From positions 21,419,108 to 21,483,107 of the forward strand of contig NW_024609835.1 in NCBI RefSeq assembly GCF_016920785.2: 64,000 nucleotides of DNA, given 5' to 3'. This document shows positions 1-10,479 of the stretch, one piece after another. The position numbers were made by a program, and so were the translations under genes. How positions within the stretch are numbered: position 1 is the first letter of the stretch; each line of letters begins with the position of its first letter. This stretch comes from Ixodes scapularis (lineage: Eukaryota > Arthropoda > Arachnida > Ixodida > Ixodidae). The notes under the pieces were generated by a model. That model saw only the letters and a list, made by a program, of their open reading frames with translations, was not told the DNA's origin and made no database searches.

Positions 1-301
1 GGAAATCAGTAGCAAACCGCCGGGGTGACGTCGCTACTCAAATACCGTACCACACACGCTCGGATCCGCTGGATCTGCCTTAGTGTGTTAAGCCCTAAGG
101 AACTTCAAAGTCTTTCTACAATGTGGTGTCACATGTTTGTAGCAGCGTCACCCCGATCTGTTTTCCTCCCGCACATAGAAAAAAAAGAAACAAGTATTTA
201 ATGCCTTACTTTTTTCACAGAAAAAACAGACACTAACGTATATGAGTACGATTGATGCACCACTTTAAAACAACAGACGCAAACGATGCTACGAGGTAAT
301 G

Positions 302-435
302 GGACCGATCAAACAGCGTCAAAAACGCAAGTCACTAGGCCGTCTATGTAGATGATTGGTCTAGCGATGTTAAATCATCTACATAAACATGATGAGCATC
401 ATGGGGTACGCTTTTTATGCTGTCCGATTGGTTTC
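302..435. repeat. Foldback repeat, copy 1
   Basis: The left end contains GATCAAACAGCGTCAAAAACGC. The right end carries its diverged inverse, around GCTTTTTATGCTGTCCGATTGG. A second copy with the same arms lies at about 41645-41775. Short inverted arms and dispersal suggest a small non-autonomous DNA element; the superfamily is not identified. Confidence 0.45.
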
Positions 436-1860
436 ATCAGCGTGTATAGTCGCTGTGGTCCAAATTCGTAATTGGCCAAACCATAGCGTCTTGTGTGCTG
501 ATTATGTCTGCCCTATCTTAAATTCACGGAGAAACACATCCTTCAAATCGCGGCGAGCAGAGACAAATCCTGCCAATGACAGTGACGCGAATTCTAGTCG
601 TCACATCAGGAACGGAAGTCATGAGAGAGCGCATTCGAAACATCTCGGCGCTCATAAACCATAACAGGATATACGACTAATGACGGGTACAAAGTTAAAG
701 TCTGCAAACGTACCCTTAAAATACTAATTCCTTGCAATGTGATGTGCAGTAACAGGCTTACAAACCTTCAAAAGTTTCAGGTCCATGGCTGTAGGTGGAA
801 ATGAAAGTCCTCCGAACAGTCGCAGCAGGAAGCGAAAATAAGTGAACGTGTTTTCTCCGTCAGAAAGTGCGGACTCGTGTGTCGCTGCGATCAGAAATCT
901 GAGAGTCTAGATAAGCGTGTGTGCGAGAAGGACGAACAGCTGTTTATGAGAGGGGAATGCCCGTTGTGATAGGAGCCGGGAGACGAAGTCCGTGTCACCG
1001 TCTACTCGTGTGAATCCAAAAAAAAAATAAAATTCGTTGTGTAAGCGTAAGATAAACCTATCGGTTCCCGTGTTCGGCAAATCTCGTAGTGCTGTGCGTC
1101 CGGCACCGAGTGCAGGGAGTTCCGAGAAGACCAGAAAACGTCCAGACGGTGTTTAATCGGTGCACCCCACAACCCATTGTTTTGAGCTGCTTTGTTAACT
1201 CATTGTTTTCGCCGAGATGTCGATGGGGTCACGGGGGTAGGACACAAACATAATTATATGCGGCGCACAATTCATTGAAATACGACTTTATTTATGCTGC
1301 GTCCCGATGCATTTTGCATACTGATGAACTTACCAGAATTTATTAGCCAAACAAAAAAAGTAGAATGGTATTTCGCTCTAATAGTAATACTACATCAACG
1401 GAAAAGCTTCTGTTCAGAACGCCTAGGAGAGTACGACTAGTGCTGAACGGTTAGTGTGTATAGCTTGTACAATCTAAAAAAAAATCGCAAAGGGGTGACG
1501 CAGGTATGTTATATATGTTTCCGCGCTTTATAAAAACACGCATTAGGAGAAATACACGTCTCATACTTGTAATGACCGACATTGCAAGCGACAAAAAAAA
1601 AACCACGACTCCCACAGTGGATGTGAATTGCCAAATGAAGATGTACAAGGAAGTGTTGCTTCGCGAATATCATTCCTGTTAGCAACCTATTATTGTGTTA
1701 CATTATTCACACTGCCTAGCTACGTAAGTGGTCTGTACTAAGATACATTTTAAGGCTGCTTCATCCGCTGCAGTTATTCGAACAGATCACAAGCATCTGT
1801 CCACTGTGTTCTATGAGTTGTAGGGAACGTCTGGTCATTGGTTATGGCGGGTTCGCACTG

Positions 1861-1967
1861 GAAGCAGATCCGCAACCGCGAAGCGGATGTGCACGTTCTC
1901 AAACGCAAAGCGGCTGGGGTGGAGCTGCTAAAACGCGTTTTTGCGAACCGCTTCGGGAGCGATTTCT
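1861..1967 (+). repeat. Dispersed repeat pair, copy 1 (GC-rich)
   Basis: A roughly 107-bp GC-rich block starting GAAGCAGATCCGCAACCGCG matches, in inverted orientation, the block at 10300-10407. Both have the same order of sub-blocks (GCAGATCCGCAAC, AACGCAAAGCGG, GCGTTTTT, CGCTTCGGGA). It is open in some frames, but the two copies do not conserve a protein, so I treat it as a repeat and not a gene. Confidence 0.45.
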
Positions 1968-2149
1968 GCCACCGGCTTTCGCAAACCTCGAAGCTGAAAC
2001 CAATTGCAACGCAAAACTGACGGGACGTCGGTTGCTTTCGAAACAAGCTTCCATCTGTCGCCTGAGGTGCCCAAGACGCTATACCCCTAGCGTTGCAGCA
2101 CATAATGAATGAATAAATCTTTATTTAGCGAGCATCAGGTGCAGATGTT

Positions 2150-5095
2150 ACGGCACCCTCCCGATGGAGCGCATCCTTAGTCCGGGATACCCTGGCTGCG
2201 GCTGGCTATCCGGACCCTCGTCATCAGGTCTTGCTCGATCCCATGGTCCAGACTGGTAAGACAGGCCATCCACTGCTCGTAAGAGGGGGTGGGTATAGGA
2301 GTGAGGTCTGGGGTTCGTTGGCATACTCACACCTGATGGTAAAGGTTGCCGGGAGAAGGACAAAGATTACAGGTGGCGGGGCATCGAGTGCGATAGATGG
2401 CGTGAAGAAGGGTACTGTATGGATATGTGTTGGTCTGCAGTCTTCGGAGGGTGGTGGCTTCATCTCTTGATAGTCTTGAGTGCGGTGCCGGGTATTTTCT
2501 TCGGTCGTGACGGTAGTGGGCTAGTATGTTGGCATACTTGATGAGCGCGTTGGTCGTGGGGGCAAAAAGTGAGGTTGCTCCCTCTTGGGTAATGGCCCGG
2601 TGTGTATGCGCGCAGGCAGCGGCATATGCCGCCTCATTACCTTGGAGGTATTCGTGTCCGGGTACCCAGACGTGGTGTAGTTCGGGGAGCCTGGGGACGG
2701 TCCATAGGATGCGAAGCGCTGTTTTGGAGATGCGTCCCCGTATTTAATTGCGACATGCTGCCTGGGAGTCTGTGAGCACTGTTATTATATTGTCGCCTGT
2801 CGTTGCGGCTAGGGCAATGGGAATTTCTTCGGCAGCTTCTGTAGATGTTGTGCGGACTGTGAGGGTGGTCATTTCTTGCCCTGCTGCATTGATTACACAT
2901 ACTGCATGGGCTGGATGATTCGGATACGGGGACGTGTTGGTGTATATCTTGCAGTTGGGCTATCGCCGTATTTGGTGCTAATGGTTCATGCTCTAGCGAT
3001 ACGCCGAGCCTTATTGTAAACCGGATGCACGTTCTTCGAGATCTGGGCTACACGAATGGCTTTTCTTAGGTGCAGTGGTCTTCGTTCTTTATTTTCTTGC
3101 AAGGGGGTGTCGCGTAGCCTAAATTTCTCAACGTGGTTCGTTCGGTAGGTGTTAATTTAAGGCGTCCTAACTGAGAGATGATATGTGCCTCTCGTATCTA
3201 TTCCCCGGTGTTGTGAATTCCTAGTCGCACCAAATAATTCGTTGAAGTCTTGGAAGGTTGTCCTGAGGTCTTGTATGCTTGTCGCAGGGCAATATTAAGT
3301 TTTGATTTTTCGGTTGTTTTGAGGGCCAAATATGGCGTGCCATAGGCGACCCGGTTAATGAGTATGGCTTGTACAATGCGTAAGGTGTTAGATGCGTAAG
3401 GTGCATGAGTTGTGAGAGTGTCCGTTGAAGCGGTGCAATGGTATGGAGACCCGATCCGTTTTTGGGGATCGTGAGGCCAAGAATACGGAAGTGGGGAACG
3501 TTGGGGACAGGTTTTTCAGCTATGGTGATCTCCGGATCCGAGATGCTTGGTTTACGTTGGTGCGCCGTCTTCGTGCAGAGAGTAAGGAGGGCGGATTTTT
3601 CTGGGGCACACTCAAGGCCCCTGGCGCTGAGATACCGGTGTGTTAATTCGATGGAGCTTTGCATGGAGTCCTATTGCTCGCCGTGGATCCCGTAGGTGTT
3701 CATAGGGTGAGGTCATCCGCGTAGATTGCGTGCCTTAGATGCGCGATATTTTGCAAGAGCGGGGAAGGTCCTTCAAAGGGATGTTAAATAGAAGCGGTGA
3801 TATCACGGAGCCTTTGGAGATGGTTTTAGATGTGTTCGAACGGAGATGTCCGATACCGATAGTTGCAAGACGACCGGTGAGGAAAGCCGTGATATAGTCG
3901 TAGATTCGTTGTCCACAACGATAGAGGTTAGTCCTTGAACGATGCCTTGGTGGGAGATGTTGTCGAAAGCACCCTTGATGGCCAGGGCAAGGATGGAACG
4001 CTTGTGTGTGCTGGTGAGCCGAAAGGTGATTTCTCCTTTTAGTTGCAAGAGGACATCTTGGGTGGAGAGATGGGGTCGGAAGCCGTACATGGTGGTCGGG
4101 AAATGGTCGGTGTCTTCGATATATGGAGAGAGACGGTTTTGCACCATATGTTCCAGAAGCTTTCCCACACACGACGCCAGAGAGATGGGTCAGAGGTTAC
4201 CTAGACCAAGCGGTTTATCGGGTTTTGGTATTAGGGCAATATCAGCAGGTTTCCATTGGGGGCAGCATGCCGGCAGTTCAATGTTCGTTCATATAATTTT
4301 GGAGGGTCTCGAACGCGGTGACGTTGAGGTTCCGGATCACCTCATCATGAATTTTGTCTTTGCCTGGCGTGGTGTTCCTGGTTAAGTTGTAAACCGCTGC
4401 TTCCATTTCCACAAGCGTGAAGGGGGCGTCCATTTCGGGATAAGTAGTACCCATGTACGGTTGAGGAGAGGCTGGGTTTTGTCGCTCGTATAATGCCACG
4501 GTTTATTGAGCTCCTTGAAGAGCTCTTCTTCTGTGCCTTTGTAATTACGAATAGGCCACCTGAGCTGAGCAGCTGTGGCCGATCTGGATTGTTTGTTGCC
4601 CATATGGGCCCGAAGCAGGTGCCACGTGCGCCGGGAGCCAAGGGTACCTTGGAGCTTCGTGCAGAACTGCGACCAGTTCTGCTGGCTGATGTGTATGGCA
4701 TATGTTGCCACTTCTTGTGCTAACTGGGCTACGCGAAGGCAAAGCTTTGATTGGTTCTCCGTTTTTTCCAGCGTTTTGTTAGTCTTCGCCAGGCCTCCCG
4801 TAGGTGTAAGAGGTGTGCGTCAATTGCCTGGCAGTCTTGGGTTAACGCTAATTCCTTGGTGTGTATGACCAAAGTGGCCGTTCGTGAGTCAGGATCGGTG
4901 ATGTACGTACCCTCTGAGCGTTATCTGATCTGTGCCAGTTTCCTGAAGAGCGATGACGGCCGGCGAATCTGTGTTTGCAAACAGTGACAATGAATTTTGC
5001 TTGCCGCGGTATGAGCGACAATTCCATTGCCAAATCATCAGTGGTGTTGAGGGAGACCCCTGAAGGTTCACCACCATGGTACTGTTCCCATTCAT
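2150..5095 (-). pseudogene. LINE ORF2 remnant (endonuclease-RT-RNase H)
   Basis: The endonuclease start (WQWNCRSYRGKQNSL, then ALQETG) lies near 4900-5080, but most of the endonuclease is missing. The following text is already the linker (LREAWRRLTKRWK). Upstream of RT is NTTPGKDKI. RT motifs are GFRPHLSTQDV and ALAIKGAFDNISH (3803-4168), KGSVISPLLFN, and YADD at 3712-3723. RNase H pieces include TEAAEEIPIALA, TDSQAA and VWVPGHEYLQGNEAA (about 2560-2900). The usual catalytic Asp of motif A (LDIKGAFD) reads Ala here. Stops and shifts are frequent. Confidence 0.8.
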
Positions 5096-5099
5096 CGTC

Positions 5100-6790
5100 G
5101 GAGGGCGTAATTCTAGGTGGGTAACTGGGGGCGGGTCTCTCGATCTTCTTTCGCGTCTTGCGCTTGACTGTCTCGTTGGCTTCCTGCCTTTTTTTTCAAT
5201 CGCATTGATACGGCGTTCAATTGTTTTGCCGAGGTCGCGAATTAATCTTTCGAGCCTTCCAATATCTTGTAGGATTGGGAACACGGAGGGCTGTTGCGTT
5301 GGGTGCGGAGTGGGCGTTGCTTGCACAGCACTCTACGGCGGTACATTTGAGATTGTTTCTAAGTGGGTCATCAGCTCTTCTATGCCACGTTCTAACTTCT
5401 CGGTGCGTTCCGCTTGCAGTTCAAGTTGTTTTCTTAGTTGCGCATTCTCCTGTTCAAATATTTTGATGCAGCTGTTTTTTATCTTGCACAGAGTCTAACT
5501 GTGCGTGCAATGGGGGAAATCATTCGGGGCTGTCTCTGGGGTGGGGGGGGGGGGGGGGGCGGGGGGGGGGGGGGGGGCGACAATTGCGGACCAGCTTCCT
5601 TGTTGCGAAGGGGAGTGGCTTCGCTGGGTGTTGGCCTGCGCTTGTGGGGGAGGTGGTGGGTGAGCTGCTGGGACCTGGTGATGAGGCTGCTGCTTAAATG
5701 TCGGCGTAGTCCGAGCAAGGCGCTCCCAGACGTGCCGTGGCGGCGGTGGTGGGCTGAGCTTCTCACGGTAGTCTTTGCTAGCCGTCAAGGTGATCGAGTC
5801 CACACAGCTTACATTTTGGGGTGCAGGTATGTTCCGGCGCGGGGTTTTGTTCATGACACCGCTCGCACACAGTCGCCTCCGGATTAGGGCAGATGTCCTG
5901 TTTTTGCCCAATGTCACAACAGAGCGAGCAACACTGAATGGAGTTTTGTATGGGCGGCAGCGAGTGCATAAAATCTGTGAGCATGGATGTAGAAAGGGAC
6001 GTGCGGGCCCTCAAATGTCACAACTGCAGATGTGAACTTGCCTAGCATTCTTGCCTGTTGTATTTTAGGTCCCGGAGAGGCCATGATGTTCGGGAGCTGC
6101 TCCGCGGTGGTTCCGGTGTCTAGACCGTGTATGACTCCCCGCACTCTTCCGGGGAAAGGCTTAACGTACGGCGAGATTTCATACGTTGCGTCCTCCAGTT
6201 TTAGCGACTTGACGTCGCTCAGGGCGTTGGCGTAGGTGTCGTAGGGGGTGCTGGCCACAATGAGGTTCTGAACTGCTTGCACTTGAATTACCACGCGTTG
6301 GTTCAAGGCTCCTTCAAATATTCGGCTGGCTTTTTGTATACTTGCTGTAAGTTCTCGGTCGCTTCAAGAAGCGATGCTTAGTCCGTCTCTCTGGCAGTAT
6401 ATGACTTTATAATCGGTGTCGGAGAGTCTGGGGGCTCGCGGAACGCGAGGAGAGCTGTTAGGCTTACCGGGCGCCGGCTGCGTGTTCATTGAAAAGGCTT
6501 GCTACTTGGCTTTACGTCTGTCGCTGAACATTTGCTTCCACGGGCCGGGGTGGGATAACGTACGGCCACATAGCTCGTCGAATTCCATTGTGTCGTCGTT
6601 GGGGTTTGGCTTCGTCCATGCTGGGGATTCATCGTTCGCCGAGGGCTCCGGCATAGCAGCTGTGGCCGCAGCCGCAGCGGCCAGCGCCGTGGTGAGGTTA
6701 GGCCTAGGTTCTAAAGGCGGCCTGATCCGGTCTTCAAGTACCATTTTTGGACGAATGCACTGTTCGATTGCGATGAAATTTGTGTCAATC
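5100..6790 (-). pseudogene. LINE ORF1 (gag-like) remnant
   Basis: Minus-strand fragments in at least two frames. The N-terminal part (6502-6744) contains FDELCGRTLSHPGPWKQ. A following segment reads DTDYKVIYCQRDGLS. The 5914-6306 part contains LGKFTSAVVTFEGPHVPFYI, resembling the RNA-binding region of tick LINE ORF1 proteins. The 5778-6014 part holds Cys-rich knuckles (CSLC..., CERC..., CKLCGLDH). Then comes a proline-rich stretch whose polyproline is written by the C-tract at 5543-5577, and a helical segment (LERLIRDLGKTIERRINAIEKK). The role would be RNA binding in the retrotransposition particle. The frame is broken, so it is not functional. Confidence 0.7.
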
Positions 6791-7078
6791 GATATGTCTT
6801 GATGTTAGGCAGCCGGTGATACTAATTCTATAGGCGATATCGCAAGTAAAACGCAAACCGCGATCTTCAAGTTGGGAGCCCATGTGCCCATGTGCCGTGC
6901 ATCTTGGTGTTGGGCCCCCTTCGTCGTCTTCCTGCAGCAGACAGATGAACGAAGAAACGTGATGTTCATGTCGGTCACTTGAATTCACCGCTAAAAGAAT
7001 TGACTCGTAACCTTAGCGGGCTTCGCTCCGGTGATTTGGATCGGGTAACAGTTTGTTTATTACTCAAGCTGCCAAAAC

Positions 7079-8320
7079 CTCAAATTCAAATTCAAATTCT
7101 TTATTTGACATTCCTTGTCGAACAAAAAATGCTAGGGCAGGAACAAAAAGCTACAATACAGTAGCTTGACGGGGTTCCTGCCCCTACCTTGGCATAAGAA
7201 ACAACCAAACCGACAGTTTAAAATTGACAAGACATATACACAGAAATTCAAACTATGAAAAATATACATGTAATCAATTTACATCAAATATAAACTAATA
7301 CTGACATCGTGCACACTAAAACATGTATTCCGACAGTTCTATACAGGAAAGATATAAAGCAAATACAACAAAATTTTTGCACAATTATTCACTGTGTGAA
7401 AAAGTGTTCTTTCAATGTTTTTTTACAAATGGTGTGTATATCAAGGTTCCTTTTCTCTAAAGAGTTTAGACAACTAGGCATGCGGTGTTGCAGCCTGTCT
7501 AACCCATGATTAGTACGGGAAAAGGGTACCAGCCAGGAATCCTTTTTTCTAATAATATACGATGCATCATGAGGCCTTTTAAGGTTACACAACTTGATAA
7601 AAGTGGAATTGTTATTTTTAATGCTAAGTTTATATTTCATTATTAGATTAAAATTGTATAAGTGCTGGAAGGGAAGCACATTGAGTGAAGCAAATAATTC
7701 TTTTGTGTGGGCATTGTATGGGGCATTTACTATATGACGAATAGCTTTTTTTTGTAATAAATGCAACTTAGTTTTGTTAGCTTGCGACGTCACTCCCCAG
7801 ACAAGGTTGCAGTAGTTTATATGGGATGCAAAAAGAGAGTTGTAGAGCATTAGCTTGACTTTAGTTGTTAGTATTTGTCTGAATCTACAAAGTATACCGC
7901 AAGCCTTTGCCAAGGTCCCAGCAACACGGTCCACGTGTGCATTCCAGCTTAAATGTTGATTAAACGTTATTCCCAGTGTTTAGGCTTCATTTGTAACTTT
8001 TATCATTTCTGATCCAAGCTGTATATTAATATCGCGAGTTATTAATTTTTGCACAGGCGCAAATAGTACGGCTTTTGTTTTTGAAACATTAATTTCTAAG
8101 TCGTTTACCCTTGTCCACTCAAGCAGTTTATTCAGAGTAACATTTGCCAAACTAACGAGATCATTAATGTTATTTGACTGGAAAAAAAGACTGGTATCAT
8201 CTGCGTAAATTAAGCAATTTGTGCACTCAATGGAATTTATTATATCGTTGATGTAAATATTAAACAACACTGGTCCCAATACACTTCCTTGTGGGACTCC
8301 CGAATGGACACTTACAAGAG
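7079..8320 (-). mobile_element. 5'-truncated LINE, reverse-transcriptase end
   Basis: Reading on the minus strand starts inside an RT at HSGVPQGSVLGPVLFN and continues through YADDTSLF and NVSKTKAVLF. After one in-frame stop near 7980 it continues with LYNSLFASHINYCNLVWG and LQKKAIRHIVNAPY to the natural stop near 7389. The 3' end carries a short AATTTG-type hexamer tail (7080-7110). The RT-to-C-terminus pattern fits CR1/L2/Jockey-like LINEs. The 5' truncation is typical of target-primed insertion. Confidence 0.8.
7389..8312 (-). pseudogene. Reverse transcriptase C-terminal half (LINE)
   Basis: About 300 codons, open except for one TAA (around 7980) that splits two otherwise continuous frames (7980-8279 and 7389-7934). 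Motif B' (GVPQGSVLGP) and the catalytic YADD box are intact. The thumb and C-terminal parts are recognisable. The upstream palm, fingers and endonuclease are absent. The single nonsense change suggests the insertion is younger than the LINE at 2.1-6.8 kb. Confidence 0.75.
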
Positions 8321-9530
8321 GAGAGCGACCTGTCTCTTCGCTGCCTTGTTAGTTTCTGTCCGTAGAACATCGAACCCAACCCGCCCCTGATCGACCGAAG
8401 TTATAGCATTTGTACCCACTAATACAGTTGCGTGGACTACTGATAGCTTTCGACACCGTGCATGACCACCATGAAATCCCACAGAGACGTCGTGGGCCTA
8501 ATTGCGAAACCAACACACTAGCGCGGAGCTGGTAGGATACCTGCGCTAGCTCGACTTGTAATGTTCACTACTACCAAAACTAATGAGCGGAACCCACTCA
8601 AGAAATAAAGTGTACGTACCGGACGACGCATAAATAACGCACATGGCGTTCATTTAAGCATTACGTCAAACAAGTAGCAGTCTCGATCGACGTTCGATCG
8701 ACGAGATGAGAGTTCGCCACCCAAAAAGCCACTATCGGCTAGCACTTAACACATTCCCCGCACCACGGTCTGTCAGTGCCGCTCACTACTCAGGAAATGA
8801 TAAAAGCGAACGACGAGGGGGGAAAGCTGGCAGTCTGCCCCGAAAACAAGATCAGCTATACATACGGGAAGAGTCCAATGCGCCATTAGTGTCTATTGTC
8901 AAAATGTATGGTGTTTTGGGAAGTGTTGGTATATCATTAGAAAATGATTTATGTAAAACATCTTTTTAGACATGTCATTTTATTCGAGTAAACGTTGAGC
9001 AACCGCCTGTCACGAATGAATGGATGGATGTTAATGGTTATACCCTTCGTAGGGTGTGGTAGCTTGCACCACCTAGCCTAAGTCCGAAAAGACAAACATA
9101 TGATTCCTCCCGCACTTCTAAGCCAATTTTATCCCCCTTACTATCACCGGTCAGTGTTCAATATCACCAGAATGACCTTTGTAAGATTGTGCAAAAAAAC
9201 CCTAAAAAACATCACACCCCGCCCCCCCCCCCCCCCCCTGCCCAAGGGGTCGCGAATTTTCCTCTCGTCAAGCCTTGCCGGCGTTACCCTAAGCACCGGA
9301 TCCACTGGGGAGGGGGGGGGGGGCGGGCAGGGTTGAGACTTTGGACTGGAGTCAAGCGGCAGACAGTCCCAATTTCCCTCTGTCCCGCCTGTCCCCAGCT
9401 GTGCTAGTTAGTTGTGCATCATTCAATTTTTCCTACATAATTTCCACCAATCTTCTAACCGCCTCTTTGTGACTGTAATTCTTTTCTCGTCAGTCCTTCC
9501 ATTGTCGCCCGCGAAACCCAAAGCTCCGGC
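8321..9530. other. Unclassified stretch with C and G runs
   Basis: No gene is seen. A 17-base C run (9222-9238) and a 12-base G run (9312-9323) bracket a short GC-rich patch. The block at 9010-9090 (GAATGAATGGATGGATG...) looks like dispersed-repeat sequence, but I cannot classify it. Confidence 0.4.
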
Positions 9531-9728
9531 CTAATCTGTTTCCCCTTCAGGGAGGGCAGGGCGAAGTCCCGTGCACCTCAAAACCAAGTGATCTAGTTTA
9601 TCGCTCTTATTATGGCAGGTGGCACACATTGTGTCTGTCTCCTGAAATTTAGCCCTATACCTCCTCGTCCTCAGAACTCCCGTTCTCGCCTCGGACAGTG
9701 AAGAACTTCCCAGTGAATTTTCAAACAC
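9531..9728 (-). pseudogene. LINE C-terminal zinc-finger fragment
   Basis: The minus strand reads TGVLRTRRYRAKFQETDTM, then CATC, then HLVLRCTGLRPAL. The Cys-x2-Cys...His-x4-Cys spacing after an Arg-rich lead resembles the zinc-binding tail found after RT in several LINE clades. No RT is attached, so this is a small orphan piece. Confidence 0.4.
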
Positions 9729-10299
9729 ATTTTCCTTTCTTAAGTACTGTTATTGTGTCCTGTACATTGTTAGAGCTGATTGTTCCAGCCCATCCCCCCC
9801 CACACACACACACACATTTTTCTTTCCGTCACACACCTCCCACATTTTTCTTTCTGCCTCTTTTACTCCATTTTCCACTGAAGTAGTTAGCTCATTCCCA
9901 TCACTAGTGTGTAGGTATTTAAATGTAAATTGTCGGGTTCGGTGCGTCCAGTTTGTGTTTAGGCATTTTATGTATAAATACTTGAATACCTTCCGTGCTC
10001 ACCGCGTATCATCCATTTGGGCCAACCTTTTGTTTAAATTTCAACCTACTAATTGCCCCTGCTTTCAAAAGACGACCAGCCCATGTCCCCCTGTACTCCC
10101 TCATTTTGCCTCTTTCCATGTGCTCCCAGTGCCAATGTGCCTCCGCTTCTTTTGCTCGGCGCTCAAACAACTAATCCTACCTCATTGAAGTTGTTTTTTT
10201 TAAATTTTTTTTTTCTTTAGCACCTTTGTTGGGCTTTTTACTTACTCCAATTAAGAGATCGCGTAGTATGGCGGCTTGATGATCATGAAATCTAACGAG

Positions 10300-10407
10300 A
10301 GAAATAGGTCCCGAAGCGTTTGGAAAAAAACGCGCCCCAACTGCTCGATCGGAGCCGCTTTGCGGTTGAAAACGCGCGGACCCGCTGCACAGTTGCGGAT
10401 CCGCTTC
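10300..10407 (-). repeat. Dispersed repeat pair, copy 2 (inverted)
   Basis: The reverse complement of this block matches 1861-1967 over about 105 bp with scattered substitutions. See that entry. Confidence 0.45.
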
Positions 10408-10479
10408 CCGCGTGATGACGCCATGTGTGTCAAAAGGATTCCACCCCTCATGCGACCGACACTCCCTTTAAATTAGAGA

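Larger units (their letters stand above)
1..2103. other. Unclassified non-coding stretch
   Basis: I find no exon with splice sites and no convincing domain here. Short open frames exist on both strands but carry no recognisable motif and look like chance. Two repeat copies listed separately (302-435 and 1861-1967) fall inside. The rest looks like ordinary AT-rich intergenic DNA. Confidence 0.5.
2104..6790 (-). mobile_element. Degenerate non-LTR retrotransposon (LINE), two-ORF type
   Basis: Reading on the minus strand gives a LINE in the expected order. ORF1 has an N-terminal Ala/Pro-rich part, an RNA-binding-like segment, CCHC knuckles and a proline-rich tail. ORF2 has an endonuclease start, a linker, reverse transcriptase and an RNase H. 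The 3' end near 2104 carries AATAAA-type sequence. The domain order fits I/Jockey-superfamily LINEs. Stops, frameshifts and a large internal loss in the endonuclease make it inactive. Clade assignment is by eye only. Confidence 0.85.

Noticed and set aside
3942..4385. Plus-strand 147-codon frame
   Set aside because: Antisense to the LINE reverse transcriptase, whose motifs are on the minus strand.
5438..5887. Plus-strand frame with polyglycine
   Set aside because: It reads the antisense of the LINE proline tract; the minus-strand LINE explains the sequence.
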